This document shows, piece after piece, positions 18,594 through 26,709 of a stretch of 40,977 nucleotides of DNA. The number at the start of each line of letters is the position of its first letter. Positions within the stretch are counted from its first letter, which is position 1. The notes under the pieces are model-generated. The model worked only from the letters and a program-made list of their open reading frames with translations, ran no database searches and was not told the origin of the DNA. Location: the NCBI GenBank assembly GCA_014859465.1, contig JACUUF010000024.1, positions 1-40,977 of the forward strand, in the 5' to 3' direction. This stretch comes from Methyloprofundus sp. GTDB taxonomy: Bacteria; Pseudomonadota; Gammaproteobacteria; Methylococcales; Methylomonadaceae. Both the position numbers and the translations under genes were made by a program.

Positions 18594-18962
18594 ATGAGTA
18601 TAAAAAAATCACCTTTAGCAATTGTAGTGGGAACCACATTATTTTCAGGCTTGGCTGTAACAGCAGTTCAAGCGGCAGAATTTGTTGGTGTTGAGAATGA
18701 TCCATTTGCACTGACTGAATTAGCTAATGGCTATATGCAAGTTGCACAAGCTGATAAGTCTAAGCAAGGCGATACAAAAATGAAAGCAGGCGCTTGTGGA
18801 GAAGGCAAGTGTGGCGCAAGCATGACTCCTCCTGGCGCCTTGGAAAAAACCGCAGAAGGTAAATGTGCAGGTAATAAACCTGTGCCTGCAGAGAAAAAAG
18901 CTGATGCGAAAGCTACGGAAGGCAAATGCGGTGAAGGGAAGTGCGGAAGTAGTATGCAGTAA
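18594..18962 (+). CDS. HvfA-like Cys-rich secreted peptide with EGKC motifs
   Basis: A 122-residue precursor. It has a clear Sec signal (residues 6-27, ending VQA before AEF), a short conserved-looking segment NDPFALTELANGYMQVAQA (35-53), and a Lys/Gly/Ala-rich tail with five cysteines: 68, 73, 91, 112 and 117. Four of them lie in EGKC motifs (70-73, 88-91, 109-112, 114-117). This layout matches my knowledge of HvfA-type precursors, in which the cysteine of EGKC is turned into an oxazolone-thioamide copper ligand by a DUF692 (MNIO) enzyme with a partner protein. Those enzymes (HvfB/HvfC) and HvfD are not adjacent: mgtE precedes it and the dcw cluster follows. It may be modified in trans, or be an unmodified metal-binding protein. 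A strong GAGGAA ribosome site and a downstream terminator support a real gene. Confidence 0.8.
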   Translation: MSIKKSPLAIVVGTTLFSGLAVTAVQAAEFVGVENDPFALTELANGYMQVAQADKSKQGDTKMKAGACGEGKCGASMTPPGALEKTAEGKCAGNKPVPAEKKADAKATEGKCGEGKCGSSMQ

Positions 18963-19003
18963 GGCGTAAATATTGCCAGAATAATTACTGGCGGCGTGAT
19001 TTT

Positions 19004-19046
19004 AAGCTCATAAAGTGCACTTATGTGACATTTTATGAGCTTTTTT
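19004..19046 (+). terminator. Rho-independent terminator after the Cys-rich peptide gene
   Basis: AAGCTCATAAA (19004-19014) pairs with TTTATGAGCTT (19032-19042), 11 bp, with a 17-nt loop. The T-run to 19046 completes a standard terminator. It closes the rapZ-mgtE-peptide transcript and separates it from the dcw cluster. Confidence 0.88.
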
Positions 19047-19261
19047 ATTGCCTGTATTTGTTGTAGCGCAGGGGGGGGAGGTTTTTACTTAATCCCTTGT
19101 AAAGGGATGGTTATATTTTGGTGCTATAAATTACATTAACAAAATTTTTTAAATACTTGATAGCTATTGTTATTTTTTCAATAAAAAAAATATGGGTGTG
19201 AGCTATAACATAGTGATATTTAAGAAATATTGAGAAAAATAATGTTTATTTTTAAACAGCC

Positions 19262-19290
19262 TTGACTAACGAATGCTAGAAAACTATAGT
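19262..19290 (+). promoter_or_regulatory. Sigma-70-type promoter of the dcw cluster
   Basis: TTGACT (19262-19267) and TATAGT (19285-19290) are separated by exactly 17 bp. The A/T-rich DNA upstream could add an UP element. Transcription would begin near 19297, immediately before the MraZ-type repeats, as at the known Pmra promoter of E. coli. Confidence 0.75.
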
Positions 19291-19297
19291 TATCGAC

Positions 19298-19337
19298 AGT
19301 GGTGAAAAGTGGCGAAAAGTAGTTTTTTTTGGGAAAG
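19298..19337 (+). promoter_or_regulatory. MraZ-binding direct repeats
   Basis: Four 10-bp-spaced units start at 19298, 19308, 19318 and 19328: AGTGGTGAAA, AGTGGCGAAA, AGTAGTTTTT, TTTGGGAAAG. The first two are near identical, the third is degenerate, and the fourth carries the classic TGGG. MraZ is known to bind TGGGN5-type repeats in this position and repress its own operon. The spacing is seen directly; binding is inferred. Confidence 0.7.
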
Positions 19338-19362
19338 CAGGGGTTATTTCAAGGGGAAAAGG

Positions 19363-19830
19363 ATGTTTCGAGGCGTCACTGCAATTAATTTAGATGCAAA
19401 AGGGCGTTGTGCAATTCCTACTCGGTATCGGGAGGAGTTACAGTTGTGCTGTGAGTGCCAATTAGTTGTAACTGTCGCTGTAAACGAACGCTGTGTTGGT
19501 GAGCCTGGGTGTTTGTGGATCTATCCCCTGCCTGAATGGAATAAATTAGAGCTTACTATTAGTAAGCTGCCTACCTTGGATAAAATGGCTGGAAAATTAC
19601 GCCGTTTTGTTATCGGTTATGCTGCTGAGGCAGAAATGGACGCTCAGGGGCGAATCTTATTGTCAGAAAAACTAAGAAAATTTGCAGGAATGGAAAAAAA
19701 ACTGATTTTAGTCGGTCAGTTGAATAAGTTTGAAATATGGAATGAAGCCTCTTGGAACGCCAAAGAAGATGAATGGATGTGTGGCGACCAAGATGATGAT
19801 TTGAGTGAAGTAAGTAATTTATCTTTTTAA
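19363..19830 (+). CDS. mraZ: Transcriptional regulator MraZ
   Basis: AbrB-like (SpoVT fold) DNA-binding protein, first gene of the dcw cluster, which represses its own promoter. From the chosen start it has 155 residues with the two tandem half-domains: the N-terminal MFRGVTAINLDAKGRCAIPTRYRE and the C-terminal AEAEMDAQGRILLSEKLR. The DxKGR and DxQGR motifs are the DNA-facing parts. The frame can be opened at a GTG at 19309, but that would translate through the operator repeats. The ATG at 19363 follows AAGGGG by 6 bp and gives the universal MFRG start. The C-terminal tail is acidic (GDQDDDLSE). Confidence 0.95.
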   Translation: MFRGVTAINLDAKGRCAIPTRYREELQLCCECQLVVTVAVNERCVGEPGCLWIYPLPEWNKLELTISKLPTLDKMAGKLRRFVIGYAAEAEMDAQGRILLSEKLRKFAGMEKKLILVGQLNKFEIWNEASWNAKEDEWMCGDQDDDLSEVSNLSF

Positions 19831-19841
19831 TTGAGAAAATC

Positions 19842-20765
19842 ATGCATTTACCGGTGTTATATAGCGAAGCTTTGCGTGAATTAACAATTAAACCTGATGG
19901 GATTTATATCGATTGTACTTTTGGTCGGGGTGGACATAGTAAGGGGCTGCTGGAGCAATTAAGCTCTAAGGGAAAATTGCTGGCTTTAGATAGGGATTTG
20001 GATGCGATTAACTCTGATATTGCGCAGGCGTTATCTAAAGATCCGCGTTTTGAGTTAGAGCATTGTTGTTTTTCACAGTTACAAAATGTCGTAAAGAAAC
20101 GCGGATGGATGGGCAAAGTTGATGGGATTCTCATGGATTTTGGAGTTTCTTCCCCGCAATTAGATAATGCCCAACGTGGTTTTAGTTTTATGCAAGATGG
20201 TCCGCTAGATATGCGTATGGATTGTAGTACTGGAATGTCGGCAGCTGAATGGTTGGCTAGTGTCTCAGAACAAGATTTAGTACGTGTGCTTTATGATTAT
20301 GGTGAAGAGCGCTTTGCTCGGCGCATTGCCGCTGCTGTCGTAGCGCAGAGATTAAAAGCGCCTTTGCAAACAACGAAGCAATTTGTTGACTTATTGGTTG
20401 AGGCAATTCCCTTTAGAGAAAAGCATAAGCACCCCGCTACACGTAGTTTTCAGGCAGTAAGAATAGCGGTAAATCATGAGTTAGATGAAATAAGCACTGT
20501 ATTAGAGCAAGCCGTTAATGTTTTGGCGAGTGGTGGTAAGCTTGCGGTTATTTCTTTTCATTCTCTAGAAGATAGAATTGTTAAGCGTTTTATTCGGGAT
20601 CAGTCGCGGGGCAAATATAACGCCGCTAAACTACCTATACAGGCTGATGAGTTGGCTGCAATAAGGCTAATAAAGAGTGGTAAAGCTATTAAGGCTGGGG
20701 CAGAAGAGTTAGCACGGAATACTAGGGCGCGCAGTGCTGTTATGCGTGTTGCAGAACGTAAGTAA
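19842..20765 (+). CDS. rsmH: 16S rRNA m4C1402 methyltransferase RsmH (MraW)
   Basis: SAM-dependent enzyme that methylates N4 of C1402 in the ribosomal P site. 307 residues. The SAM-binding motif is near 24-33 (DCTFGRGGHS). The family blocks LMDFGVSSPQLDNAQRGFSF, GPLDMRMD, HPATRSFQAVRIAVN and VISFHSLEDRIVKRF are all present. The short C-terminus is rich in Arg. It begins 11 bp after mraZ with only a weak GAGAAA ribosome site. Position two of dcw is its invariant place. Confidence 0.97.
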   Translation: MHLPVLYSEALRELTIKPDGIYIDCTFGRGGHSKGLLEQLSSKGKLLALDRDLDAINSDIAQALSKDPRFELEHCCFSQLQNVVKKRGWMGKVDGILMDFGVSSPQLDNAQRGFSFMQDGPLDMRMDCSTGMSAAEWLASVSEQDLVRVLYDYGEERFARRIAAAVVAQRLKAPLQTTKQFVDLLVEAIPFREKHKHPATRSFQAVRIAVNHELDEISTVLEQAVNVLASGGKLAVISFHSLEDRIVKRFIRDQSRGKYNAAKLPIQADELAAIRLIKSGKAIKAGAEELARNTRARSAVMRVAERK

Positions 20766-20774
20766 TACTGAATT

Positions 20775-21038
20775 ATGGAACGCATGTTTGTCGTGGTTTT
20801 ACTAATAATGTTGCTTGGTTCGGGCTTGGCGGTTATTTATGCTAAGTATAATTCTCGACTGGTTTTTATTGAGATACAAAAATCTGAGCAAGAGCTGGAT
20901 CGATTGGAGGTCTTGTGGGGAAGGTTAACACTCGAAGAGCGGATGTTGGCAGAACATAATAGAGTTGAAGAAACGGCTAGAAAATCAATGGGTTTAGTAG
21001 AATTAGACCGAAAATCTATCGTTTATATAAAACTTTAG
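20775..21038 (+). CDS. ftsL: Cell division protein FtsL
   Basis: Small bitopic divisome protein, 87 residues. It has one N-terminal transmembrane helix (about 4-23, MFVVVLLIMLLGSGLAVIYA) and a periplasmic coiled coil with regularly spaced hydrophobics (FIEIQKSEQELDRLEVLWGRLTLEE, about 31-55). In E. coli it forms a complex with FtsB and FtsQ and activates FtsWI. Sequence is poorly conserved, and the call rests on topology, size and location between rsmH and ftsI. The conserved ARKSMGL in the tail is common among FtsL proteins. The gap to ftsI is 2 bp. Confidence 0.92.
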   Translation: MERMFVVVLLIMLLGSGLAVIYAKYNSRLVFIEIQKSEQELDRLEVLWGRLTLEERMLAEHNRVEETARKSMGLVELDRKSIVYIKL

Positions 21039-21040
21039 CT

Positions 21041-22795
21041 ATGTTGGGCACTGAAAAGAAAAAGAATACTAGTAAAACAGGCGATTTTTCAGGAAGAAGA
21101 AAGCTAGTGCTTGTTTTTATGTTCCTTGGGATGTGTGTGCTTATTCTGAAAGCAATCCAGTTGCAAGTTATGGATACCCAGTTTTTGCAGAAACAAGGGC
21201 AAAGTAGGCAGGTTGGTACGGTTAATATTGCCGCTTATAGAGGGCAAATTAAGGATCGTAACGGTGAAAGCCTCGCTGTTAGTGCGCCAGTGGAATCAAT
21301 TTGGATTAACCCGCAGTATTGTAAAGAGACAGAGATTGATGAATCCAAATTAGTCTGTAGTGATTTAACGGACATCCGGTTTAAGCAAGCGGCGGAACTT
21401 TTGGATATGCCTTTAACTCAGTTGCTAAAAGCTTTTGATGCTTCAACAAATAAGCAATTCGTTTATTTAAAAAGACATATTGAGCCTAGCGTAGCGGCCG
21501 AAGTTAAGGTCTTAGATTTGCCGGGTATAGGTTTTATCCGAGAGTTTAAGCGTTTTTATCCTGCCGGAGAGGTCGCTGCCCACCTGCTAGGCTTTACCAA
21601 TATAGATGATAAAGGCCAAGAGGGTTTAGAGTTAATGTATGATGCAAGTTTGAAGGGCGTTGCTGGCAGCAAACGAGTCATTCGTGATGGTAAACGGCGT
21701 ATTATTGAAGAACAAAACCTAGAAAGCATTAAGCAGCCTATAGATGGACAAGATTTACAGTTAAGTATTGATGAGCGTTTACAGTATTTAGCTTATAAAG
21801 AATTAAAAGCTGGCGTAGTAAAACATAAGGCGAAATCTGCTTCTTTGGTCATATTGGAAGCGGAAACAGGGAATGTTTTAGCGGTTGTTAATCAGCCATC
21901 TTTTAATCCTAATATGCGTAAAAACTTAAAGATATCGCGTTATCGAAATAGAGCGATAACCGATGTTTATGAGCCTGGCTCAACGATGAAACCTTTGGTG
22001 GTGGCGGCAGCGTTAGAGGGTGGTTTTATTACATCGAATCAGTTATTTGATACCCGAGACTTTAAAATTAAGGGTAAGTGGGTTAGAGACGAGCATAAGT
22101 ATGGCACCATTGATTTAACTACCGTGTTAAAAAAATCAAGTAATGTGGCGGCCAGTAAAATTGCTTTCTCTATGCCGCCCGACTATTTTTGGCGATTCTA
22201 CCATGACCTTGGCTTCGGTGTATCGCCTGGAGTTAATTTTCCTGGTGAAGCGAGTGGCACTTTACCAGAGTATTCTAGTTGGAGTGATTTTGAACAGGCT
22301 ACTTTGTCATTTGGTTATCGAGTCTCCATGTCAACCTTGCAGTTGGCACGTGCTTACACCGCGCTAGCAGATGATGGGGTGTTGCATTCCTTAAGTTTGC
22401 TGAAGCGTGAAAAAGATGAATATGCTACACAGGTTTTATCGCCTAAAACAGCCATAAAAGTAAGAGCAATGATTGAGCAGGTTGTCCAGCAAGGCGGTAC
22501 AGCGACTAGGGCGAGAGTTGATGGATATCGAGTGGCGGGCAAAACGGGAACGGTGAAGAAAGTCAGTAAATCTGGTGGTTATGGTGATGATTATTTGTCT
22601 GTGTTTGTTGGCATGGCACCAGCCAGTGACCCTAAATTGGTCATTGCTGTCATGGTCGATACACCGCAAGGAAATGAATATTATGGTGGTTTAGTGGCTG
22701 CTCCCATTTTTGCAAAAGTAATGGGTGAGGCTTTAAGGGTTTTAGGCATTGCTCCTGATGAAGAGCAATCCATGTCTGTATTATTGACTAAGTAG
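21041..22795 (+). CDS. ftsI: Septal transpeptidase FtsI (PBP3)
   Basis: Class B penicillin-binding protein that cross-links septal peptidoglycan. 584 residues. A cytoplasmic N-terminus precedes one membrane anchor (about 21-41). A pedestal domain with RGQIKDRNGESLAVS (67-81) leads to the transpeptidase domain. Catalytic motifs are S314-T-M-K317, S367-S-N369 and K502-T-G504, all intact. The GFTNIDDKGQEGLELMYD block is typical of FtsI. It works with FtsW, encoded downstream in the same run. The start ATG at 21041 is 2 bp after ftsL ends. Confidence 0.97.
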   Translation: MLGTEKKKNTSKTGDFSGRRKLVLVFMFLGMCVLILKAIQLQVMDTQFLQKQGQSRQVGTVNIAAYRGQIKDRNGESLAVSAPVESIWINPQYCKETEIDESKLVCSDLTDIRFKQAAELLDMPLTQLLKAFDASTNKQFVYLKRHIEPSVAAEVKVLDLPGIGFIREFKRFYPAGEVAAHLLGFTNIDDKGQEGLELMYDASLKGVAGSKRVIRDGKRRIIEEQNLESIKQPIDGQDLQLSIDERLQYLAYKELKAGVVKHKAKSASLVILEAETGNVLAVVNQPSFNPNMRKNLKISRYRNRAITDVYEPGSTMKPLVVAAALEGGFITSNQLFDTRDFKIKGKWVRDEHKYGTIDLTTVLKKSSNVAASKIAFSMPPDYFWRFYHDLGFGVSPGVNFPGEASGTLPEYSSWSDFEQATLSFGYRVSMSTLQLARAYTALADDGVLHSLSLLKREKDEYATQVLSPKTAIKVRAMIEQVVQQGGTATRARVDGYRVAGKTGTVKKVSKSGGYGDDYLSVFVGMAPASDPKLVIAVMVDTPQGNEYYGGLVAAPIFAKVMGEALRVLGIAPDEEQSMSVLLTK

Positions 22796-22799
22796 GCAT

Positions 22800-24260
22800 A
22801 TGTGGTTATCTGAGTTATTAGCAGGGGCTGCAGAGGTACAGCAAAATATAGAATTTACACATATTGCTTTGGATAGTCGCGCAGTTGGCAGGGGTGGTGT
22901 TTTTTTTGCCTTAGCTGGCGCTAAGGTGCATGGTCTGAGTTTTGCGCATCAAGTTCAGCAGCATGGTGCTGTCGCTATTATTTATGATCCGGCGCATGGT
23001 GGTGATTTATTGGCTGAGTCTGTCACTGGTTTAAGTTTAATTGCTGTTGAGCAGTTAACCAATAAATTAGGTGAGTTGGCCGCTAGATATTATGCTTGGC
23101 CTACTCAGAAGTTGCAGGTAATAGGCATTACCGGAACCAATGGTAAGACCTCATGCAGTCAGTTTTTAGCGCAAGTGCTCGATGACTGTGCGGTGATTGG
23201 CACGCTTGGCTGGGGTATTTATCCGAATTTACAAAGAACCTGCAACACGACGCCTGATGCGTTAATGTTACAAAAAATCTGTGCTGAGTTTGTCGCGCAA
23301 AATATAAAACATGTTGCGCTGGAAGTGTCATCGCATGGCTTAGGGCAAGGGCGCGTTAATGCTATTAACTTTAGCGGCGCAGTGTTTAATAACTTGAGTC
23401 GTGATCATTTAGATTATCACGGCAGTTTGGAGGCTTATTTTCAAACTAAATTACGTTTAGTGCAATGGCCAGATTTGCAGTATGTCGTGGTCAACTTGGA
23501 TGATGCTTATGCGCAGCGGGTTTTAGCGGTTATTTCTAGGCAAGTGCCAGTATTTACTTATAGCCTGCAAAATAAAAGCTATGCCAAAGATACCAGCATT
23601 CAAGTAACAAATGTGCAATATTCGCTATCGGGTATTGAATGTGACCTATTTTGGCAGGCGCAGCAACATAAGCTTAAGGTTGCTTTGTTAGGTGATTTTA
23701 ATTTGCAGAATTGTTTGGCGGTATTGGCGGTATTGTTGGCGATGGGCAAACCTATTGCTGAGTGTTTGCAGGCGATAGAAAGAATTAAACCGATTATTGG
23801 CCGTATGGAGTGCTTTACAGGGGATATGACTAAGCCAATGGTGGTCGTCGATTATGCACATACACCGGACGCATTGGAAAAAGTATTAACAACTTTAAGG
23901 CGGCATTGCACGGCTAAGTTAACGGTTATTTTTGGTTGTGGTGGTGACCGAGATAAGGGTAAGCGCGCACAAATGGGGCGTATTGCTGAAGCGCTTGCCG
24001 ACTGTGTAATTGTTACTGATGATAACCCGCGATTTGAAGTTGGGCAGGCCATTATTGATGAGATTATCGCCGGCCTTTCAATGACCAAGATTTGTGTGAT
24101 TAATGATAGAAAAAGTGCCATACAGCAAGCGATTTTAATGAGCTCAGATAAGGATATAGTTTTAATTGCTGGCAAAGGTCATGAGGATTATCAAGAGATA
24201 AAAGGCGTACAACTGCCCTTTAGTGATCGTGAAATTGTAAAGGAATTATTGGATTTATGA
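22800..24260 (+). CDS. murE: UDP-MurNAc-tripeptide synthetase MurE (meso-DAP type)
   Basis: Adds the third amino acid to UDP-MurNAc-L-Ala-D-Glu. 486 residues. The ATP loop TGTNGKTS is at 111-118. The DNPR box at 408-411 (TDDNPRFE) is the marker for meso-diaminopimelate rather than lysine as substrate, so the wall has ordinary Gram-negative peptidoglycan. VEVSSHGL-like ALEVSSHGL and NNLSRDHLDYH, contacting substrate and Mg2+, are kept. Its stop overlaps the murF start by 4 bases (ATGA). Confidence 0.97.
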   Translation: MWLSELLAGAAEVQQNIEFTHIALDSRAVGRGGVFFALAGAKVHGLSFAHQVQQHGAVAIIYDPAHGGDLLAESVTGLSLIAVEQLTNKLGELAARYYAWPTQKLQVIGITGTNGKTSCSQFLAQVLDDCAVIGTLGWGIYPNLQRTCNTTPDALMLQKICAEFVAQNIKHVALEVSSHGLGQGRVNAINFSGAVFNNLSRDHLDYHGSLEAYFQTKLRLVQWPDLQYVVVNLDDAYAQRVLAVISRQVPVFTYSLQNKSYAKDTSIQVTNVQYSLSGIECDLFWQAQQHKLKVALLGDFNLQNCLAVLAVLLAMGKPIAECLQAIERIKPIIGRMECFTGDMTKPMVVVDYAHTPDALEKVLTTLRRHCTAKLTVIFGCGGDRDKGKRAQMGRIAEALADCVIVTDDNPRFEVGQAIIDEIIAGLSMTKICVINDRKSAIQQAILMSSDKDIVLIAGKGHEDYQEIKGVQLPFSDREIVKELLDL

Positions 24261-25621
24261 TTTTAATGACTTTGCAAGAAATAGCTGACGCTGTACAAGG
24301 ACAATTAATCGGTGTTGATGCAACGGTTTCGGGTGTTTGTATTGATACGCGCATTTTGCTAGCCGGTGATTTGTATGTCGCTGTTAAAGGCGAGCAATTT
24401 GATGGCCATGATTTTATTGCCCAAGCTGAAGCGATGGGGGCATTAGCCTTATTGGTTGCCAAACAAGTTGTTACTGATAAAGCGCAAATTATTGTATCGG
24501 ATACACGTTTAGCTTTGGCTAAGTTGGCTGGCGCTGTTAGAGATAAAGCACAAGTAAAAGTGTGTGGCATTACAGGGAGTAATGGCAAAACGACAGTAAA
24601 AGAGATGGTCGCCACTATTTTGGCGGTTAATTATCGGGTTTTGTTTACTCAGGGTAATTTTAATAACGATATAGGCGTGCCTTTAACTTTATTGCGTTTG
24701 CAAGCGGCGAATGAATTTGCGGTAATAGAAATGGGCGCAAATCATACCGGTGAGATTGCTTATACCAGTGCTTATGCACGACCTGATGTGGCTGTTATTA
24801 CTAATGTTGGTGCCGCGCATATTGAAGGCTTTGGCAGTGTCGCAGGCGTAGCGCAAGCGAAAGCAGAAATTATTGCGTCATTAACTGAGCAAGGTGTTGC
24901 GATTTTAAATGCAGATGATGCTTTTTTTGCGCAGTGGCTCGCGATTGCTGGGCAACGTAAAGTGCTTACCTTTGGCTTGCATGCCAATGCTGATGTCACA
25001 GCAGAAAATGTCGTAACCGGTTTTGCAGGTGAGCAGTTTTGCACGCAGTTTGATTTGCTTAGTGACAATAAGCGAGTGCCGATACGATTGGCTTTGGCTG
25101 GCGAGCACAATGTTAAAAATGCTTTGGCTGCTAGCGCCGCCTGCTTGGCGTTAGGTATTGAAATAAAACAGATTCAAGCGGGTTTAGAGCAAGTTACAGC
25201 GGTAAAAGGCCGCTTGCAGTTAAGTGTCACTAAAACTGGATATAGCGTTATTAATGATACTTATAATGCTAATCCTGATTCATTGGCCGCTGCTTTAGAA
25301 GTACTCAAAAATTGTAAAGGTGAGTTATGGCTGGCTTTGGGTGCATTCGGTGAGTTGGGTGCAGAGAGCGAACAATTACATAGCGAAATGGGCGAACAGA
25401 TTAAACGGGCAGGTGTCACGCGCTTATTTGCGACCGGGACACTGGCTGAAAATACGGTAAGAGCCTTTGGTGCTGGTGCCGAGTTTTTTGCACAGCAAGA
25501 AGATTTGATAGTAGCAGTACAGCAATCAATCTGCTCTAAGGTTGTGTTATTGGTCAAAGGGTCAAGAGCACAAAGAATGGAAAATGTGGTTAATGCATTG
25601 GTGAATAAGGTGGAAAAATAA
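24257..25621 (+). CDS. murF: UDP-MurNAc-tripeptide:D-Ala-D-Ala ligase MurF
   Basis: Adds D-Ala-D-Ala to complete the UDP-MurNAc-pentapeptide. 454 residues, normal length. The ATP loop TGSNGKTT is at 106-113, followed by [13 protein letters not shown] and [10 protein letters not shown], the conserved MurF substrate-binding blocks. [15 protein letters not shown] in the C-terminal domain is diagnostic. I use the ATG that overlaps the murE stop; a second Met three codons later would also work. The gap to mraY is 2 bp. Confidence 0.97.
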   Translation: MILMTLQEIADAVQGQLIGVDATVSGVCIDTRILLAGDLYVAVKGEQFDGHDFIAQAEAMGALALLVAKQVVTDKAQIIVSDTRLALAKLAGAVRDKAQVKVCGITGSNGKTTVKEMVATILAVNYRVLFTQGNFNNDIGVPLTLLRLQAANEFAVIEMGANHTGEIAYTSAYARPDVAVITNVGAAHIEGFGSVAGVAQAKAEIIASLTEQGVAILNADDAFFAQWLAIAGQRKVLTFGLHANADVTAENVVTGFAGEQFCTQFDLLSDNKRVPIRLALAGEHNVKNALAASAACLALGIEIKQIQAGLEQVTAVKGRLQLSVTKTGYSVINDTYNANPDSLAAALEVLKNCKGELWLALGAFGELGAESEQLHSEMGEQIKRAGVTRLFATGTLAENTVRAFGAGAEFFAQQEDLIVAVQQSICSKVVLLVKGSRAQRMENVVNALVNKVEK

Positions 25622-25623
25622 GC

Positions 25624-26706
25624 ATGTTACTGTATTTATTTGAATATTTAGCTCAGTTTCATCCTGGTTTTAAGGTGTTTCAATACCTGACCTTACGCGC
25701 TATTTTGAGCGCCTTAACAGCCTTGATTATTTCATTCATGGTTGGCCCAACCATGATTCGCCGCTTAAGTAATAACAATATTGGTCAAAGTGTGCGTGAG
25801 TGCGGCCCCGAAAGTCATTATCAGAAGGCGGGAACACCCACAATGGGTGGTACCTTGATTTTGGTAGGGGTTGCGGTTAGTACTTTGCTTTGGAGTGATT
25901 TAGGCAATAGTTATGTTTGGGTCGCGTTATTGGTCACCATGGCTTATGGCGTGGTCGGCTTTGTTGATGATTATAAGAAAATTAAATTACGTAATAGCGA
26001 TGGCTTATCCGCCCGGGCTAAATATTTTTGGCAATCTTTTATTGCTTTAACTGCGGCAATTTTTTTATTTAAAACAGCTCAAGTTCCCGCGGAAACTCAA
26101 TTTATCGTGCCGTTTTTTAAAGAGGTCGTCATTGATATGGGCTGGACTTATGTGCTTCTGACCTATTTTGTTATTGTTGGCACTAGTAATGCGGTGAATT
26201 TAACCGATGGATTGGATGGTTTGGCAATTATGCCAACCGTTATGGTTGCTGGAGCATTAGCGATTTTTGCTTATTTAAGCGGACATGTCGGGTTCGCTGA
26301 ATATTTGGTTATTCCCTATATTCCAAAAGCTGGAGAATTGGTTATTTTTTGCGCGGCATTAGTCGGTGCAGGCTTGGGCTTTTTATGGTTTAACGCTTAT
26401 CCAGCAATGGTTTTTATGGGTGATGTTGGGGCCTTAGCTTTAGGTGCGGCTTTAGGTGTTGTGGCTGTTTTAGTGCGCCAAGAAATTGTTTTGATAATTA
26501 TGGGCGGAGTGTTTGTCATGGAAACGGTGTCCGTAATTATGCAGGTTGCTTCGTTTAAATTGACGGGTAAGCGGGTCTTTAGAATGGCACCTATACACCA
26601 TCATTTCGAATTAAAAGGTTGGCCAGAGCCACATATAATTGTCAGGTTTTGGATTATTACCGTGATTTTAGTATTGATCGGATTATCTACCTTAAAGTTG
26701 AGATAG
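25624..26706 (+). CDS. mraY: Phospho-MurNAc-pentapeptide translocase MraY
   Basis: Polytopic inner-membrane enzyme that joins phospho-MurNAc-pentapeptide to undecaprenyl phosphate, making lipid I. 360 residues, the same length as in E. coli, with about ten hydrophobic helices. Catalytic blocks are GFVDDYKKI (the first aspartate pair), [20 protein letters not shown] and the [14 protein letters not shown] loop, whose three histidines are typical. It lies in its canonical place between murF and murD, with very short gaps. Confidence 0.97.
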   Translation: MLLYLFEYLAQFHPGFKVFQYLTLRAILSALTALIISFMVGPTMIRRLSNNNIGQSVRECGPESHYQKAGTPTMGGTLILVGVAVSTLLWSDLGNSYVWVALLVTMAYGVVGFVDDYKKIKLRNSDGLSARAKYFWQSFIALTAAIFLFKTAQVPAETQFIVPFFKEVVIDMGWTYVLLTYFVIVGTSNAVNLTDGLDGLAIMPTVMVAGALAIFAYLSGHVGFAEYLVIPYIPKAGELVIFCAALVGAGLGFLWFNAYPAMVFMGDVGALALGAALGVVAVLVRQEIVLIIMGGVFVMETVSVIMQVASFKLTGKRVFRMAPIHHHFELKGWPEPHIIVRFWIITVILVLIGLSTLKLR

Positions 26707-26709
26707 CAG

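Larger units (their letters stand above)
18963..19362. other. 400-bp intergenic region before mraZ
   Basis: No gene is seen. From left to right it contains the terminator of the Cys-rich peptide gene, a run of eight G's (19071-19078), a 7-bp hairpin ATCCCTT-GTA-AAGGGAT (19092-19108), a strongly A/T-rich stretch (about 19110-19255) that may include UP-element-like DNA, then the dcw promoter and MraZ repeats listed separately. Confidence 0.7.

Noticed and set aside
18731-18925. Minus-strand frame over the Cys-rich peptide gene
   Set aside because: It exists only because the Lys/Gly/Ala/Cys-rich sequence lacks stops on the other strand.
19309-19362. GTG-started longer MraZ
   Set aside because: It would be translated through the operator repeats and lacks family similarity; the ATG at 19363 has a good ribosome site and gives the MFRG start.
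23852-24175. 107-codon minus-strand frame inside murE
   Set aside because: It is a shadow frame antisense to a fully conserved gene, with low-complexity Ser/Ala/Pro composition and no ribosome site.
24772-25110. 112-codon minus-strand frame inside murF
   Set aside because: It is antisense to conserved MurF and its Ser/Ala/Pro/Thr-rich composition is typical of chance frames.
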